DNA of 64,000 nt from assembly GCA_020086605.1 (NCBI GenBank), contig JACBWW010000008.1:28074250-28138249 (forward strand), written 5' to 3'. The position numbers were made by a program, and so were the translations under genes. A model generated the notes under the pieces. The model was not told where the DNA came from and searched no databases. It saw only the letters and a list, made by a program, of their open reading frames with translations. Of the stretch, positions 1 to 12,437 are shown piece after piece (within the stretch, counting starts at the first letter, position 1; each line of letters starts with the position of its first letter). The DNA comes from Lanius collurio. Taxonomy: Eukaryota > Chordata > Aves > Passeriformes > Laniidae.

Positions 1-3
1 CTC

Positions 4-23
4 TGTGACAGTACACTGTCACA
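4..23. repeat. Inverted repeat, 9-bp arms, 2-nt spacer
   Basis: TGTGACAGT, AC, ACTGTCACA at the very start of the window. Confidence 0.75.
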
Positions 24-1260
24 CTTTTGGGTGTTTGTTTTCAGTCTGAGAGTTCATTGACCACCGGCTGACAGTGTGAAAACAAACACAAGCAAGTAAT
101 GGTGAAGTTGTCCCGTTTGGTGGAGCAAGAGGTAACTGCCCCCATTTGTCCCAATGATCACAGCTTGTACAGACAGATGTGCTCTCTTGGCTGACCTTGA
201 CTCTTCCTGTCTTTCAGTCCCAGGTCTTTTTTCTTGGCTTAGACTCTCAATTCTACCTGCAGAGTCCAACATCTTTGCACCTGTATTTATCAACAACCTC
301 CCTCAGGGTATTTTTTTTCCCCACAGATTTCACATGTAATCAAAATTCATGCCCCTGTTCAGTTTTCTTTGCTTTTCTATTTTTTAAATCTGAGATTCAG
401 TTTCCCTTCCAAACTTGCAGTTATGGGTCATCAACCTCCTATCACTCATATCCATTTTTAATTACAGTTTTAATTTCTCTTTGTGTTTTCTGGGGGAAAA
501 AAAATTACCAGGGAAAAAGATTATCTCATATTTCATTGGTTGTGTGGCATTAAGTATTTGTCAAATTTTGGTAGAACAATTTCATAGCCTCCTTCTCCTG
601 AATTAATTAAAAACCCATAAACACACAAAAAGCATTCTATAGTCAAAAAAGGGCAATTTCCTGTTTGTCTTAATTCTCCCTGACACCAGCTATGGTCAGG
701 CAAATTGAATTGCTGCTTCAGTCTCCTCTAGTTGCTTTCCACAGTCTGTGTGAGCCCCTCTGGATTCTTTATTGTTGTTGTTGTTCCATTTTCCATTTGA
801 TTATTTTTGGATTTTCTTTATTTCTTTTTACCCAAGGTATTCTGCATTGTTCAATAATCAACTGAGGCTCACAGTATTTGAGCACTCATGCAGGTCCAGC
901 CCTTCAGCTTAACAGGACACATGTTGCTTCCCTGTATTTTCAGGGCTCATAGCAGAAATTATTTAAAGTTCAAATTCCCCATTCTTCATTTATGGGGAAT
1001 TGGGGGTATAAGCTAAAAATAAATTATCCCCTCTCACCATATAATACCTTTGTACCTACAGGGCTCTGCGAACTGTCTCTCCATTGCTTACAGCATCTGC
1101 AAAGAAAATCCACCTTCTTTATGGCAGCTGACAGTTTGATCGAGGGCTCTGAGTGTTTCAATATCCACAACGAGAAGCTCCTTTGACAGGTCTTGAATGG
1201 GGAAGGGAGGTTTTCTCATAAACCAAATTCAGCCTTATTTAAAGAAGGCAGATAGGTCAA
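24..1260. other. Intergenic, nothing recognised
   Basis: T-rich sequence without a supported exon, transposon or RNA gene. Open frames of 60-124 aa are composition effects. Confidence 0.6.
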
Positions 1261-1980
1261 GGCAATCCCAAGTACAGGCTGGGCAGAGAATGGATTGAAA
1301 GCAGACCCAAGGAGAAGGCCTTGAGGGAGCTGGTGGGTGAGAACCTCAACATGAGCTTGCCAGGTGCACTCACAGCCCAGAGAGCCAAAGGTGTCCTGGG
1401 CTGCACCCAGAGCCCCGTGGGCAGCAGGGCAGGGAGGGGACTCTGCCCCTCTGCTCCGCTCTGCTGAGACCCACCTGGAGCACTGCATCCAGCTCTGGGG
1501 TCCCTGCACAGGAGGGACAGGGACCTGCTGGAGCCAGTCCAGAGGAGGCCACCAAGATGGTCAGAGGGATGGAGCATCTCTGCTGTGAGGAAAGGCTGAG
1601 AGAGCTGGGATTGTTCAGCTTGAAGAAGGGAAGGTTTTGGGGAGATCTTAGAGCAAATTTCAGTACTTAAAGAGGCCACAAGAGAACTTGAGAGGAACTT
1701 TTGGCAAGACATGTAGTGACAAGACAAGGGGAAATGGCTTCAAATTGGAAGAGAGTAGGCTGGGATTAGATATTAGGAAGAAATTCTTTACTGTGAGGGT
1801 GGTGAGGCACTGGCACAGGTTGCTCAGAGAAGCTATGGATGCCACATCCCTGGAAGTGCTCAAGGCCAGGCTGAATGGGGCTCTGAGCAACTTGGTCTCA
1901 TGGAAGGTGTCCCTCCCGTGGCAGGGGAGCTGGAACAGAGTGATCCCTTCCAACCAAAACCATTCCACAATTCAATTATT
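1261..1980 (+). mobile_element. CR1 LINE 3' fragment (720 bp)
   Basis: Begins in the end of the reverse-transcriptase reading frame (GGCAATCCCAAG...CAGGCTGGGCAGAGAATGG) and continues through the CR1 3' region: GAGGCCACCAAGATGGTCAG, GGAAGAAATTCTTTACTGTG, GTGGTGAGGCACTGGCACAG. The tail ends with degenerate CCATTCCACAATTC. It is 5'-truncated, as usual for CR1, and carries stops in all frames. The block 1372-1620 is about 97% identical to 21829-22076. Confidence 0.92.
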
Positions 1981-3899
1981 TGGCTTGAGAGCACAACTGC
2001 AAAGCTCCTCCTGCATAAGGGGCAAGTTGCAATAAGCTACAAAATGAGGAATTTGCAAAGGTTCACTGCACACTGGGGTGGAGGGAGACACTTCTCACCA
2101 TCACAGTCTTGAGAGGAAAAATGAGAGAAGACATGGCACAACCTGGATGAATGCAGAGCAGATGCTGTGGATGGAAAACACGTCTTGTTTCTTGGCCGTG
2201 TTTCTCTGGACAAAGCTATATGATACATTAGATTCAATGATAGATACAAATTAGAATATACTTGGTGCCTCTGCTCCTATCACTTCATTCCCAGACTCTG
2301 TGAAATGATCCATGTTAAATACAATCATTTTTGGAAGGGTTATTTTTTAATCCAGATCATGGGGTGTAGTTCAGTACAGACTGAAATTCCTGCCCAAGCA
2401 GTGGTCATATCGGAACTGAGGGGGCAGTGAATTGTGCTATAGTACAAGAAGCAAGCACCCAGAAATGAGGGGAATTAGTCAGCAGAACAAGCTTTCTCCA
2501 GTCAGTTTTGCCACCAAATATCCTGTGGTATATATACACACAAAAAAGTTGAAACAACTCCATGCAGGTAAAAATTCAGAAAGCATATAATGCCTCCACT
2601 CACCTTTTCATGTCAGGTCAGTCTTTGCACATAGGTTTGGCTTTTTTAAAATTTGTGTTTAGATAATGTAGTGATCACAAACACCCACAGGTCTTAGAAT
2701 TTCTATTATTTTTCAGTACTAAATATCTAACCAATAACTCAACATGTGAGAAAATAGATCCTAAGCACTTGAGCATTGTGATGAAAAAGGTTGAAAACTT
2801 CTTGTTTTCACTGCTCATTTCTCTTGGTGGAGTAATAATGTTAAATGCCAGATCTAAGTCCCCACATTTTGAAAATGTATCACTTTACACTGGATTTGGA
2901 GACACAACTGAGAAGATATTATGTGTTTAAAATACATCAGGTCCTCAACCTCCCTGTTTTATCCATGCCTTTGCTGCCACATGTGCCGGAGATGGACAGT
3001 CACGTTCACTCGCAGGTACTGCAAAAGAAGGACATCACAGCGCTGTGTTTGCCAAAGCTCTGGTAAGAGCAGCATAAAGGCCTCCACAAATCGGCCTTGC
3101 CATGTGCCAGGCAAAGGGTTTTTGCTTTGAACTACAGCTGTACTAATTTCTTCACTCAAATTTGTCAAATTTTGGTTCCAAAGAGAGCAACACATTTGCT
3201 TTTCCCTACCAAAAGCAGACACAAAAATTTCAGCCACTAGAAGTAATCAGCACTAATCATCTTTTAGCACTGAAATACATTACTATTTGCATTTCTCCAC
3301 CCCTCCTTACATCCGCTGGTGTTTGAATACCTCAAGAGCCAAACAGGGAATAGCATGTGTTGTACCACTCCCTGCTTTGCAAACACAGAAAGTGAGCTGC
3401 AGGGTGGACAACCAAAATGTGAGTTTTGAACCCCAGAACTACTCTTTTTCAAGACTAACATCAGATTTGGCAGAATTAAAACCTGGAATAAGTTTAAGGC
3501 ACTGTAAGTGATCACTCTTTGCATCAGGCTTTACAGAAGGAGTGTAGTCTCTGGTTTACATCTACTGACTCACTGCAAAGAGTTTGAAAGTATCCCTGAA
3601 ATTTCCCGGCTTTTTCCATACCTGAAGAGGTATCCTGGATGAGACGAGCCAGCCCTACAGATATTTTCTGGTGCTGTTCCAATCTATATATACAGAAACC
3701 CATGAAACTCCGCATTTCCACCCCTACACTCAAATGTGCCAGTGCAATTAGCTGTAATTGCTGGGAAACAGGCTCAGTCTGTTATCTGCCACGTCTTAAA
3801 GTAATGATCCAACATCCTCCATCTGTCTTCATTAAAACACTCTTAAAACTGACACCAGGACGGCAGTTAAAAAACTGCATTCAGCTCCTTTGGGTAAGT
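1981..3899. other. Intergenic, nothing recognised
   Basis: AT-rich, no repeat family recognised. A GGGTAAGT sequence at 3890 resembles a plus-strand splice donor, but no exon body supports it. Confidence 0.55.
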
Positions 3900-4480
3900 T
3901 AGTTGCAACGACGCTCAGGTTACGGATCAACAGCTGTGGAGGAGCGGGTTCCCAAAGAGAAACCCAGTCATGATCCCTCTGAAACAAACAATAGCAGCTT
4001 CCCCGAGCGGCTGCTGCTGCTCCTGCCGCTGCTGCTCGGAATCATGCACAGCTCAGCTCACTCCACCCAGACGTCTCTCAGCTCGCCCGTAGGAAAAGCT
4101 CAACCCCGAGCGCTTTGATTAAGCTTCGCAAAACTCTTGGGTCTGGGAAAAAAAAAAAAAAAAAAGCCCCGCAAGTTTTCTGGCCCCCTAAAAGTGGCAG
4201 GGAAAACAAGACAGCGGAAGGAAAGCCTTAAATCTTACCCTTGAAGGCTTGTAAAAGTCACAGCAACAAAGTTGCTGCCCTCCATAGCACTGCGGTACAC
4301 TCCTCTCTTCTCATTTACACGCAGCTTTATCCCCTCCCAAGACCGACAGCTTCGCTCGCAGTCGCAGCGCCGGGTCATTCACCTAAGGAGGCAAACCTTA
4401 TCTGCGCTGCGGGATGGGCATCGTGTGTCCTCTCCGACACCCTTAAAGTCCGCCGCTGACTCGCTCTGACATACAATGTC
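3900..4480. promoter_or_regulatory. CpG-rich patch, possible promoter of an unseen neighbour gene
   Basis: About 30 CpG dinucleotides in about 590 bp, against very few in surrounding DNA. It includes CTG/GCT-rich sequence (4005-4040) and short GC clusters near 4345-4450. On the minus strand AAGG|GTAAGA (exon end at 4239) is a good splice donor, so a minus-strand noncoding first exon of roughly 4480-4239 is possible. In human, RUSC2 lies beyond the 3' end of UNC13B in the same direction; if synteny holds in birds this could be its start. That identity is speculation. No protein could be assigned. Confidence 0.4.
4148..4165. repeat. A18 homopolymer
   Basis: Run of 18 A inside the CpG-rich patch. 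Other long homopolymers: T at 4548-4562, A at 11689-11703, T at 56240-56256, G10 at 28457-28466 and C13 at 61159-61171. Confidence 0.9.
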
Positions 4481-7400
4481 CCGGCAACTACACTTACTCC
4501 AAGTTCCTTACTTCTTACTTCAGTCACTGGGCTTGGCTCCTTGCCAATTTTTTTTTTTTTTTCTCCCCTTTTCCTTTTTTTATATTCTGTTTCCTGTAGG
4601 GAGAGTGTTGTAGCTCCCTTTAAAAATAAAATGTTTCAGTGCTACAAACTGCAAAAGAGTAAAGCAGAAAAACAGAGCACCTAGGCTTGGGGAAACCCAA
4701 TTAACTCCAGAGGCAACAGCTGCTCGCTTTACCTACCTCCTGCCAACGCGGAAGCTTTCAAAAAGAAAGCAAGCGGGTAAAAGAGGCCAACATATCAAAT
4801 TGCTTTCAAAAAGGATGAACTTGGGAAGGGATCCATTTCTTTGCAGCAGCCCCTCTCTCTGTGTCCGTAAAGCTGGAGTCGGTCGGGATTCCTTAAACCC
4901 AGGGACACAGCCCTACGAGCTGATCCCAGGGCTCCACCTCACCCACTTTCCAAAGTTGTGAGTAGCAAAAACTCTGCAGAGAAAAGCCTCATAGAGCACA
5001 ATTGCATAACTCAACCACAGAGCTTCCTCCAGCCAGCCAGAGGATTGCTTTGGCGCCGAATTGCTTGCTCATCCCAAGAACATGACCTTCTCTTGCCCTC
5101 CGGGACACCTGCCTGACCTCACTGGGCAAGGGGCCCCTCCTCACCAGAGCCCCCCAGCACTCTCATCAGCCTCCCAACCTTCTCACCTGCTTTCCCACCT
5201 CCAACAAACAAAATATTCACTTTTTTGCCTAAGTTGTGGGACCCTTCACAATACAGTGCCCTCCTATATGCCAGTCCTCTGGCATTTTACCTACCAGATG
5301 CTCTAGTTTACAGCCCAAAACTGGGGCAACTACAACTTTAATCCACTTCTAGCTTCTCTATACCTGTGAATTGCAATTATTTTAAAACCACCATATTCTT
5401 TACATAGTCATGTTCACGGTAATGCCCGCCAGGCACATCTCCATTTATTGTGACAACACAAAAAACTTTAACATTCTATGTGTATTTGTGCCTGTTTTTC
5501 AACTTCTGAGTTTTCCTACTGGGAAATCATCAGCACTGTTAAAATTAATTTCAAACCTACCCACTTGAATTGCATTAATCTGGTGATTAATTATAGTAAC
5601 ACAGGAGTCAAGGTTTTGTCAAAGAGTATTTTCTAGAAAGTAAAATCTTCTGTAGTCAAGAGGAAAGGTATGGAGGACTCCATACCGAAGCTGCAGTGGA
5701 AGTACTCCAGTGTTGGTCATGAAGGTTGAGGAACAGAGTCACAATGAAGAAGACACTCTAGCACCATAGCAATTTCTGAAAGAAGAAAAAGAGTCTGTGC
5801 CCTTTGCTATGACTTCAGAGATATTCCAAGCTACACCAATGTGAGACAATGCTCACTGAATTGGCTTCCTAATTCTAACACGCATACAAACAGCCAGCAT
5901 GGGACATGGCACATAGGACTGATCTCCTCAGGTCATTTTCAAATGATTATGACCTTGACTGCATCTAGCTGGAGAATAAATTCCCCCTGCACTAGCCATT
6001 TCTCATGTTCTCACCACCCACACCTTGTTTCAACAGCAACAGCCCAAGTATCACATTTTTTCCTGCAAGCAAAAGTACAAGGATCTGGATTAATTTTGGT
6101 CCTTCTACATATTTGGAGAACCCCTTGGTTTTGCCTCATTCTGGAGTTTTCCTCCTTCTTATAACTTTCATCTGCTTTTCTTCATGACATTTTAATATGT
6201 TGGTTGATGACGAGTCATTCTACACTACTCCTACTTTCTTCACTTCTGTCTTTATACTTGCTTGTTACCACTTTGACCTCGGCCACAGTCATTTCTTCCT
6301 TTCTAGAGCTAGATTTGTCTTCTTCCTTTGACACACAAGTGGAACCAACCATAAGTCACCCAGCCTTGGGTCTTGTTTAGACTTTAAAATAGCTAAGAGT
6401 TTAGTAGGCTGTTTTGTTAACGATTTTTCTTGGCACTGAAATCTACCTCACATACATTGGCCATGACTCTTCCCCTCAGCTATGCTTTCCTTGTGGACTC
6501 CAGTGAACCTGCTCGCATAAGGAAGCTCAATGCACATGGAAGCACTCAGAAGAGCAGGAACGACTCAGGGTTATGAACTCAGTTCTGGGTTCTCTTGTCC
6601 TTGCCTTACACTTCGTTCCCTGGACAGCATCTTCCCAATCATCACATGATTTGCATCCTTCTCTGCAGATTTCCAAACATGCCAGGGAGCACGGCTGCCT
6701 GCAGTGGCACTTAGGGAAATTTCAGTTCCCTTATAAAGGATGTACATGCATGCTGGGTGTCTGAGTGTCCCCTGCAACCAGCACACTTTGGGCAGAGATT
6801 CAGCTGTACAGATGCAACAGGGCAGCTGCCATGATCCGTAGTGGTGGGAAGAGGTTAAATCTGTAGCTTTTCCAGTAAACAAACTGTCTTTTTGGCCAGG
6901 CAGCCTCCTCCATACCATGCTCCTTCACCTTTGCATCCTCCACTTTCCCAATGCCCACTAGTCATAGAGGACTAGCTAGAGTGGAATGGATTTAAATTCA
7001 TACCATTAAGACCATATCCAAGGACTTTATTTGGGAAAATGACCTCCAGTCCTTCAGCCTCTGCAGCATTTCAGGTGTGATCGAGATGCAAAACTGAAGC
7101 CTCACTAACACTGTTTTAAAGGATGCTCTCGGCCCACTCTCCAGACTAGATGTGGTGTTCCTCCAAACAGCAAAGCTGACAGAGCAGAGGATCATCTCAG
7201 GAACACCCAGAACTCAAATGTGACCTAGTAAGGCTTTGAATGTGTTAATAAGCCCTTGAGTAACTGGGGCAAACTAGAGGATAGGGGAGAAATGGGAGAG
7301 AAGCACATGCTGGAGCACCCCACAATGTAGACTTAAACCAAATGTCAGTCACAATCTTTCACTAATATGCAATTTTTAAAATTGCTGTCATCTCAATGCT

Positions 7401-10267
7401 TTCCCAATGATCCAGTATTGCTCAGAAGGAGCACTGATGGTCTTTGCTTTCTCTTATGCTCTTGTAACTGCAGTCTGCCACTCCTGAGCTTCCAGGTTTG
7501 AAACTTGACCTGCTCTACCATGGCTGGTCTCACTCTCTGTGGAGAAGCAGCTGTGGCTGATGAGTCAGGTTGGGCTCCCCACACACCCAGAGCCAGAGCA
7601 ATCTCCAGGGATCATTTCCACCCAATGAACCTCATCTCCCAGAACAGCACAAGTGCATTGCTCAGTTCCTAACCATGCCAGTCACTGTTCCACAAAAGCC
7701 TCTCCGCATGGCACTGGAGTGCTTCCTCACAAACCCCCAAGGGCCAGCCTTAGATGACTGAATCTCCTCCCACAGCCTGTGCTTCCCTTGCCCCAGCTTT
7801 GCCCACTAGTCCTGCCCAGTGAGGACTTCATTGTGTAGGGAAGGGATAAGTAGCTTACTTCACTCTGGGGACCCCTGGAACATCTGTTGAGCACTGCAAT
7901 GGGTCCAAGGAGTCAGATGGCCACTGGCTTTCCTATGAGAGACTTTCTGTATCCTCTTGGTATCAAAAGTCAGAGTATGATGCATGAGTAATACAGGACT
8001 GAAAGGAAAAAATCAGGACATTATTGTCCACACTTTGGATATGAGAGACTTATTTAAAAAATAGAGTCTAAGAAAAACACCCAAGTTGTATATTGCTGTA
8101 GTCCAGGAAACACCAGCACAATCATAAAGTGAATAAGTGAAAGACCAAGGGTCCCAAAATACACTGTATCACACCTGAAGTGCACTGGCAGTGTCCTTGA
8201 TCCCTGTGGAGGATGTGGCAGACGAAACTGTCTAACTGGCAGAAGGCACACCACAACTCTGCAGAGGAGGGGGAAATGAAACCCTGTATGTTCCTGTTAT
8301 AATGGCCTGCCTGTGGGTGGAAAATGAAACGGGCAGAGGAGGGTAATGTCATGAAGTGACCGACTGTTCTAGGGCTGTCCTTGCCTTTTGGGAGCTACTC
8401 TGCTCAACTCATTCGACTGGTCCTCCAAGGAATTTCAGATTAGCTCAGTTTGAAGGGATGCTCTGGATTCCTACCTGTATGCATCCATCTCTGTGGGTAT
8501 AATCTGAAGTGTGCAGCTCTAGCACTGCAGGTTCATACAGAAGTATTCCCATACTTCACCAGTTACTCCAGAAGCTGTGAGCTGTCCCAGTACACACTAC
8601 ATGGAAATGGTCAGCAAATAGCTTTTGTGAGTGTGTGCGGAATAACCTGAATCATACTGATCAGGATATGGTGGAGTGCCACTTACCTTCATCAGGGAAG
8701 GAAGGGTGTGTGGCTACAGATGCCTTTTCTCTGCCAACAGCCCCTGCCCAGTATTCCAAACTCTTAACAAACAATGGCCAGCTAAGGAAAATTACGAGAA
8801 ATCAAAAAGGGCCCAGACTCATGTCTTTAAAAAGAAAACAACAACCTGCTCTGGCAACTATTGATCTCATCTTCCAGGCACCAACCTGCAAACGTGGTAT
8901 CATCTGATGCTTTAAAACAGAAATTGAAATAATGTCTCTCAGAGGTGTCACCTTTGCAGCCTACAAGAAATGGCACAGGACCAAAAACATTTTGGTGAAA
9001 GAGCTTTCATCTGGGTTCAGATGCTCAGATTACACTGGAGGGCAGATAAAAGTGCAGAAAAAAAATCAATCCTGCAGGGAACAAGGCTCAAGGCTAACTC
9101 ATTTCTGAGTCCAGTTCCCATGAGATTTGGGATCTTGTGCTTACAAACTCCCTTCCTGCCAAAAATTTCTCTGCTCCGGTAGGGAAGAGGCTGTTGCAAG
9201 GGGAGAAATCTCCTGAGTACCTGAAATATTCTCTGTGATCCTATGAGAAATGGAGTGATTTGATGGACACAGTTATTGGTAGGAGCAGATGGAGATCCTC
9301 CTGTCTCAATATTACGTTCCTGGAATAAAAATCTGTGTCTATTCCTTTGCCCATGGAGCTGCATGTGCCCGACTGCACCAGCAAAGCACAGGGATTAATC
9401 AGCTGCTGCAACAAACCACGGAGGTGTCCACACTGCATTTAACACATATTTCCTAATCATCACCAGTGAAAAAGAGGGGAATCCCGGGGGATGCTTGGGA
9501 GGGCTCGTTAAAAGCTAATCACGCCAATGTGAATAGAAAAAAATCAATAGCTGAGGGCAATGCTGCAGCCCAGCTCGTTAGAGCCTCTGAGGAGAGTGCC
9601 CTTTGTAACAGGGATGTTGCACAAGGCCCATGGCTGCTGTTGGCAAGGCAGTAACTGCCACAAACACATAAGCCATGCCTGGTGACACTTCAGACACTGT
9701 CACATGCCCACTGCTCAGATACACATCAAAACACCCAGCTCAAACCACTGAGGAATTAGGATAACCCTCAGTGGGACCCCAATGGTTGAACACATAAAGG
9801 AAATCCAGTGCATACCAAGCATCCACATTTTAGAGTCTTCCCACAGTCTTCCACACTTTCCTGTGCTAGGTATGTGTGGAAGGGATGGGAAGTACCTGGT
9901 TCTGCATGTACCTGGTAAATCGCTTCTGCATTCCCTAGAGCATCAGCCAAGAGACCTGGGATTTATTTCTTTAAGTCCTCCATGGTTTTCATTACATATT
10001 GCTCTGACAGTCAGTTATCCATCCCACTAAAGACCTTGTAGTGTTCTGAGAGAATTCCTGTAAATAGCATGTCCCATCAATTATGCTCATAAGCAATTTA
10101 ACCAAAATTCCAAATTAAACATACTGTATGAATTTACATTTCTACTGTCTCTTTTCCAAGTTACAATCATACCTGTCCTGCCATGAAAAATAGGGAGGCA
10201 ACTTGCTGCCTTCCACAAAATTACTCCTAGTATCAATGCTCTTCTTCTGTATTTTTTAGTATTATTT
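4481..10267. other. Intergenic, nothing recognised
   Basis: No exon, CR1 or LTR recognised in 5.8 kb. Open frames stay below 116 aa, lack family motifs and have opposite-strand shadows. Confidence 0.55.
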
Positions 10268-10394
10268 ACTGAATTCGGTGCTCAAGGCCTGGCTAGATTA
10301 ACCTGGTGAAAGGTGCTCTGTCCATGACAGGGAGTTGGAGCTGAGATGATTTTTAAAGTCACTTCAACTCTAATTATTCTACGATTCTATAATT
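10268..10394 (+). mobile_element. CR1 tail fragment
   Basis: A diverged CR1 3' end: GGTGCTCAAGGCCTGGCTAG, a degenerate ATGACAGGGAGTTGGAGCTG segment, and a tail TTATTCTACGATTCTATAATT. About 127 bp, old. Confidence 0.75.
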
Positions 10395-12128
10395 AGGTCC
10401 TTTTTTGTATTATTATAGCTTTTGAGGGCTGGGTGGTGATAAGCTGGCCCATTATAGAAAGGTCAGAGGGCCTTGGCGGTGAGCAGCTGATGTTCACTGT
10501 AGGGATGTGCAGCAGGACCAGCATTCCATTGAGCCATGACTCCAAAAGGGGATGTGAGGACACAGGAGTGCAGTACCGTAGTGCTACAGTAACTTTTAGT
10601 GGTGATGACTGGGATCGAGTGACTTCTTGACCTGCCAGAACTCAAGTTCTGTGAACTCTCAGAAGAACAAGGAAGCCCCTGCTTGGTGGCAACAGAGCAT
10701 GGTCAGGAAAATAAGCAGCCATCATAAAAAACAAGGCCCAGGGAGCCTAATGTATTGACAATAGAGAACTTGGCTCCCCTCTGGAACACTAAACTTTGGG
10801 TAATTAACCAAAGATCTAAAATGTCTGTGCTAATACAATATGACATAAATAAGTACAAAGCAATTTATTTCCCTGGATATTTCTCTAACAAAACTGCATG
10901 ACATTTTAAGCAACAGTTTGCACTTCAACTACAGCATCACCTTGGCAGTAAATAAGCCATATATATCCACAGATCTGCCAGCACATGCCAGGTCCCAGCA
11001 CTGCCAACCTTTGCTTTTATTCAGTGCAAGTTTAATTTATGTTATATTGTTACTGCATCTGTTCTCCAGGTATTTAACAGAAGTGCATGTTCCTTTGCAC
11101 TTGCTTGGCTGAGAGCAAAGACCTGTATTATTCCCATCTCCATGCACATGACAGTCGGCATTTAGGCAGTGAATTCCTGTTAGCTGAGATAAAAGTTGTG
11201 CATGTGAATCCCTCTGCAGCCTTATGAAAGAGAGAAACAACCTGATGGGTGCCTGGGGCCTTCAGCATGTGATGGCAGAATTGGGAGGGAGTGCTCTTCT
11301 CCCAACAATTCAGGAGAACCTGAAGGAGACAGCATCAACTAAGCCAGTGAGAAATGTGCAGTGCACACAGCCATAAGGATGCTGGGAGAGTAGCTCATTT
11401 GAGGTTAATCACTGCCATTTCTGCTGTTGGGGTATGAGGCAGTATCCTCATATCTTAAAATCCCTTTAAGATCAAGGACACATATGAAAAAGGAGGCAAG
11501 TATTTAAATTAAACAACCTATTCCCTGTGTTACAATCTGTCATACCACTTCTGGTTTCCATGTGCTGCTTAAGGGTTAAATAAGTTGTGGGCCCCCTAAT
11601 AAGAGACAGCATTTGCTGTTTCTGATAAAGTCATCAAGGTTTTGTTGGTGTATCTCCACGTGATAATATACTAATAAAGATACACAGCAAAAAAAAAAAA
11701 AAACCATAATCAAAGACTCTGGGACTAAAGGGAATGAAGTAAGTTTTCAGCAGTACTGTGCATCACCAAATTCCTAGTCAGGAGAAATAAACCAGTTTTC
11801 ATAATAAGGAAGTAAAAAAACCCACAAAACCCATGGCCCTTTCTCTTGGTGTGGCACTGAAGCATAAAAGCTCAATTATTTTTGGTGCCTCCTCCCCACA
11901 CGGAGATAGATAATCTTAAGATAATCACAGGATATCCCAGCTTAAAAAGAAAAGAAAGAGAGGTGGAAACTGCATGAGAATTAGTGTACACAATGAGAAA
12001 CTGTGCTCTTAAGCAAAATCTTCAGGGTGTGTTTTGTTATTTTATGTTCTTTTTGTGCTGTGTTCCATGATTTCTAAATCGGCATTTTTAACTTTCTCAG
12101 CCTTTTAACACGTAGAGGGAATCTATAA
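10395..12128. other. Intergenic between two CR1 tails, nothing recognised
   Basis: An A15 run at 11689 is the only notable feature. Confidence 0.55.
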
Positions 12129-12437
12129 GAAGACTGGAGAGGAACTTTTGACGAAGTCATGCAGTGATAGGACAAGTGAGAATGGCTTTAGGTTGAAAGA
12201 CAGTAGGTTTTGAATAAATGTTAGGAAGAATTATTACTGAGAGGGTGGTAAAACACTGGAACAAGTTGCCCAGGGAAGCTGTGGATGTCCCCTCCCTGCA
12301 AGTATTCAAGGCCAGGCTGGATGGGGCTTTGGAAAACCTGGTCTGGTGGAAGGTGTGCCTGCCCATGTTAGGGGGCGTGGAAATAAAAGATTTTACAGTC
12401 CCCTCCAGCCTAAGCCATTCCGTGATTCTATGATTAT
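12129..12437 (+). mobile_element. CR1 3' fragment (309 bp)
   Basis: Matches the terminal CR1 region: GACTGGAGAGGAACTTTTGA, GTTAGGAAGAATTATTACTG, AACACTGGAACAAGTTGCCC, ending CCATTCCGTGATTCTATGATTATA as the typical short-repeat tail. 5'-truncated, moderately diverged. Confidence 0.9.

Noticed and set aside
3903..4118. 71-aa frame with a leucine run resembling a signal peptide
   Set aside because: The leucine run is a translation of CTG/CTC repeats in a CpG-rich patch; no downstream exon or family similarity.
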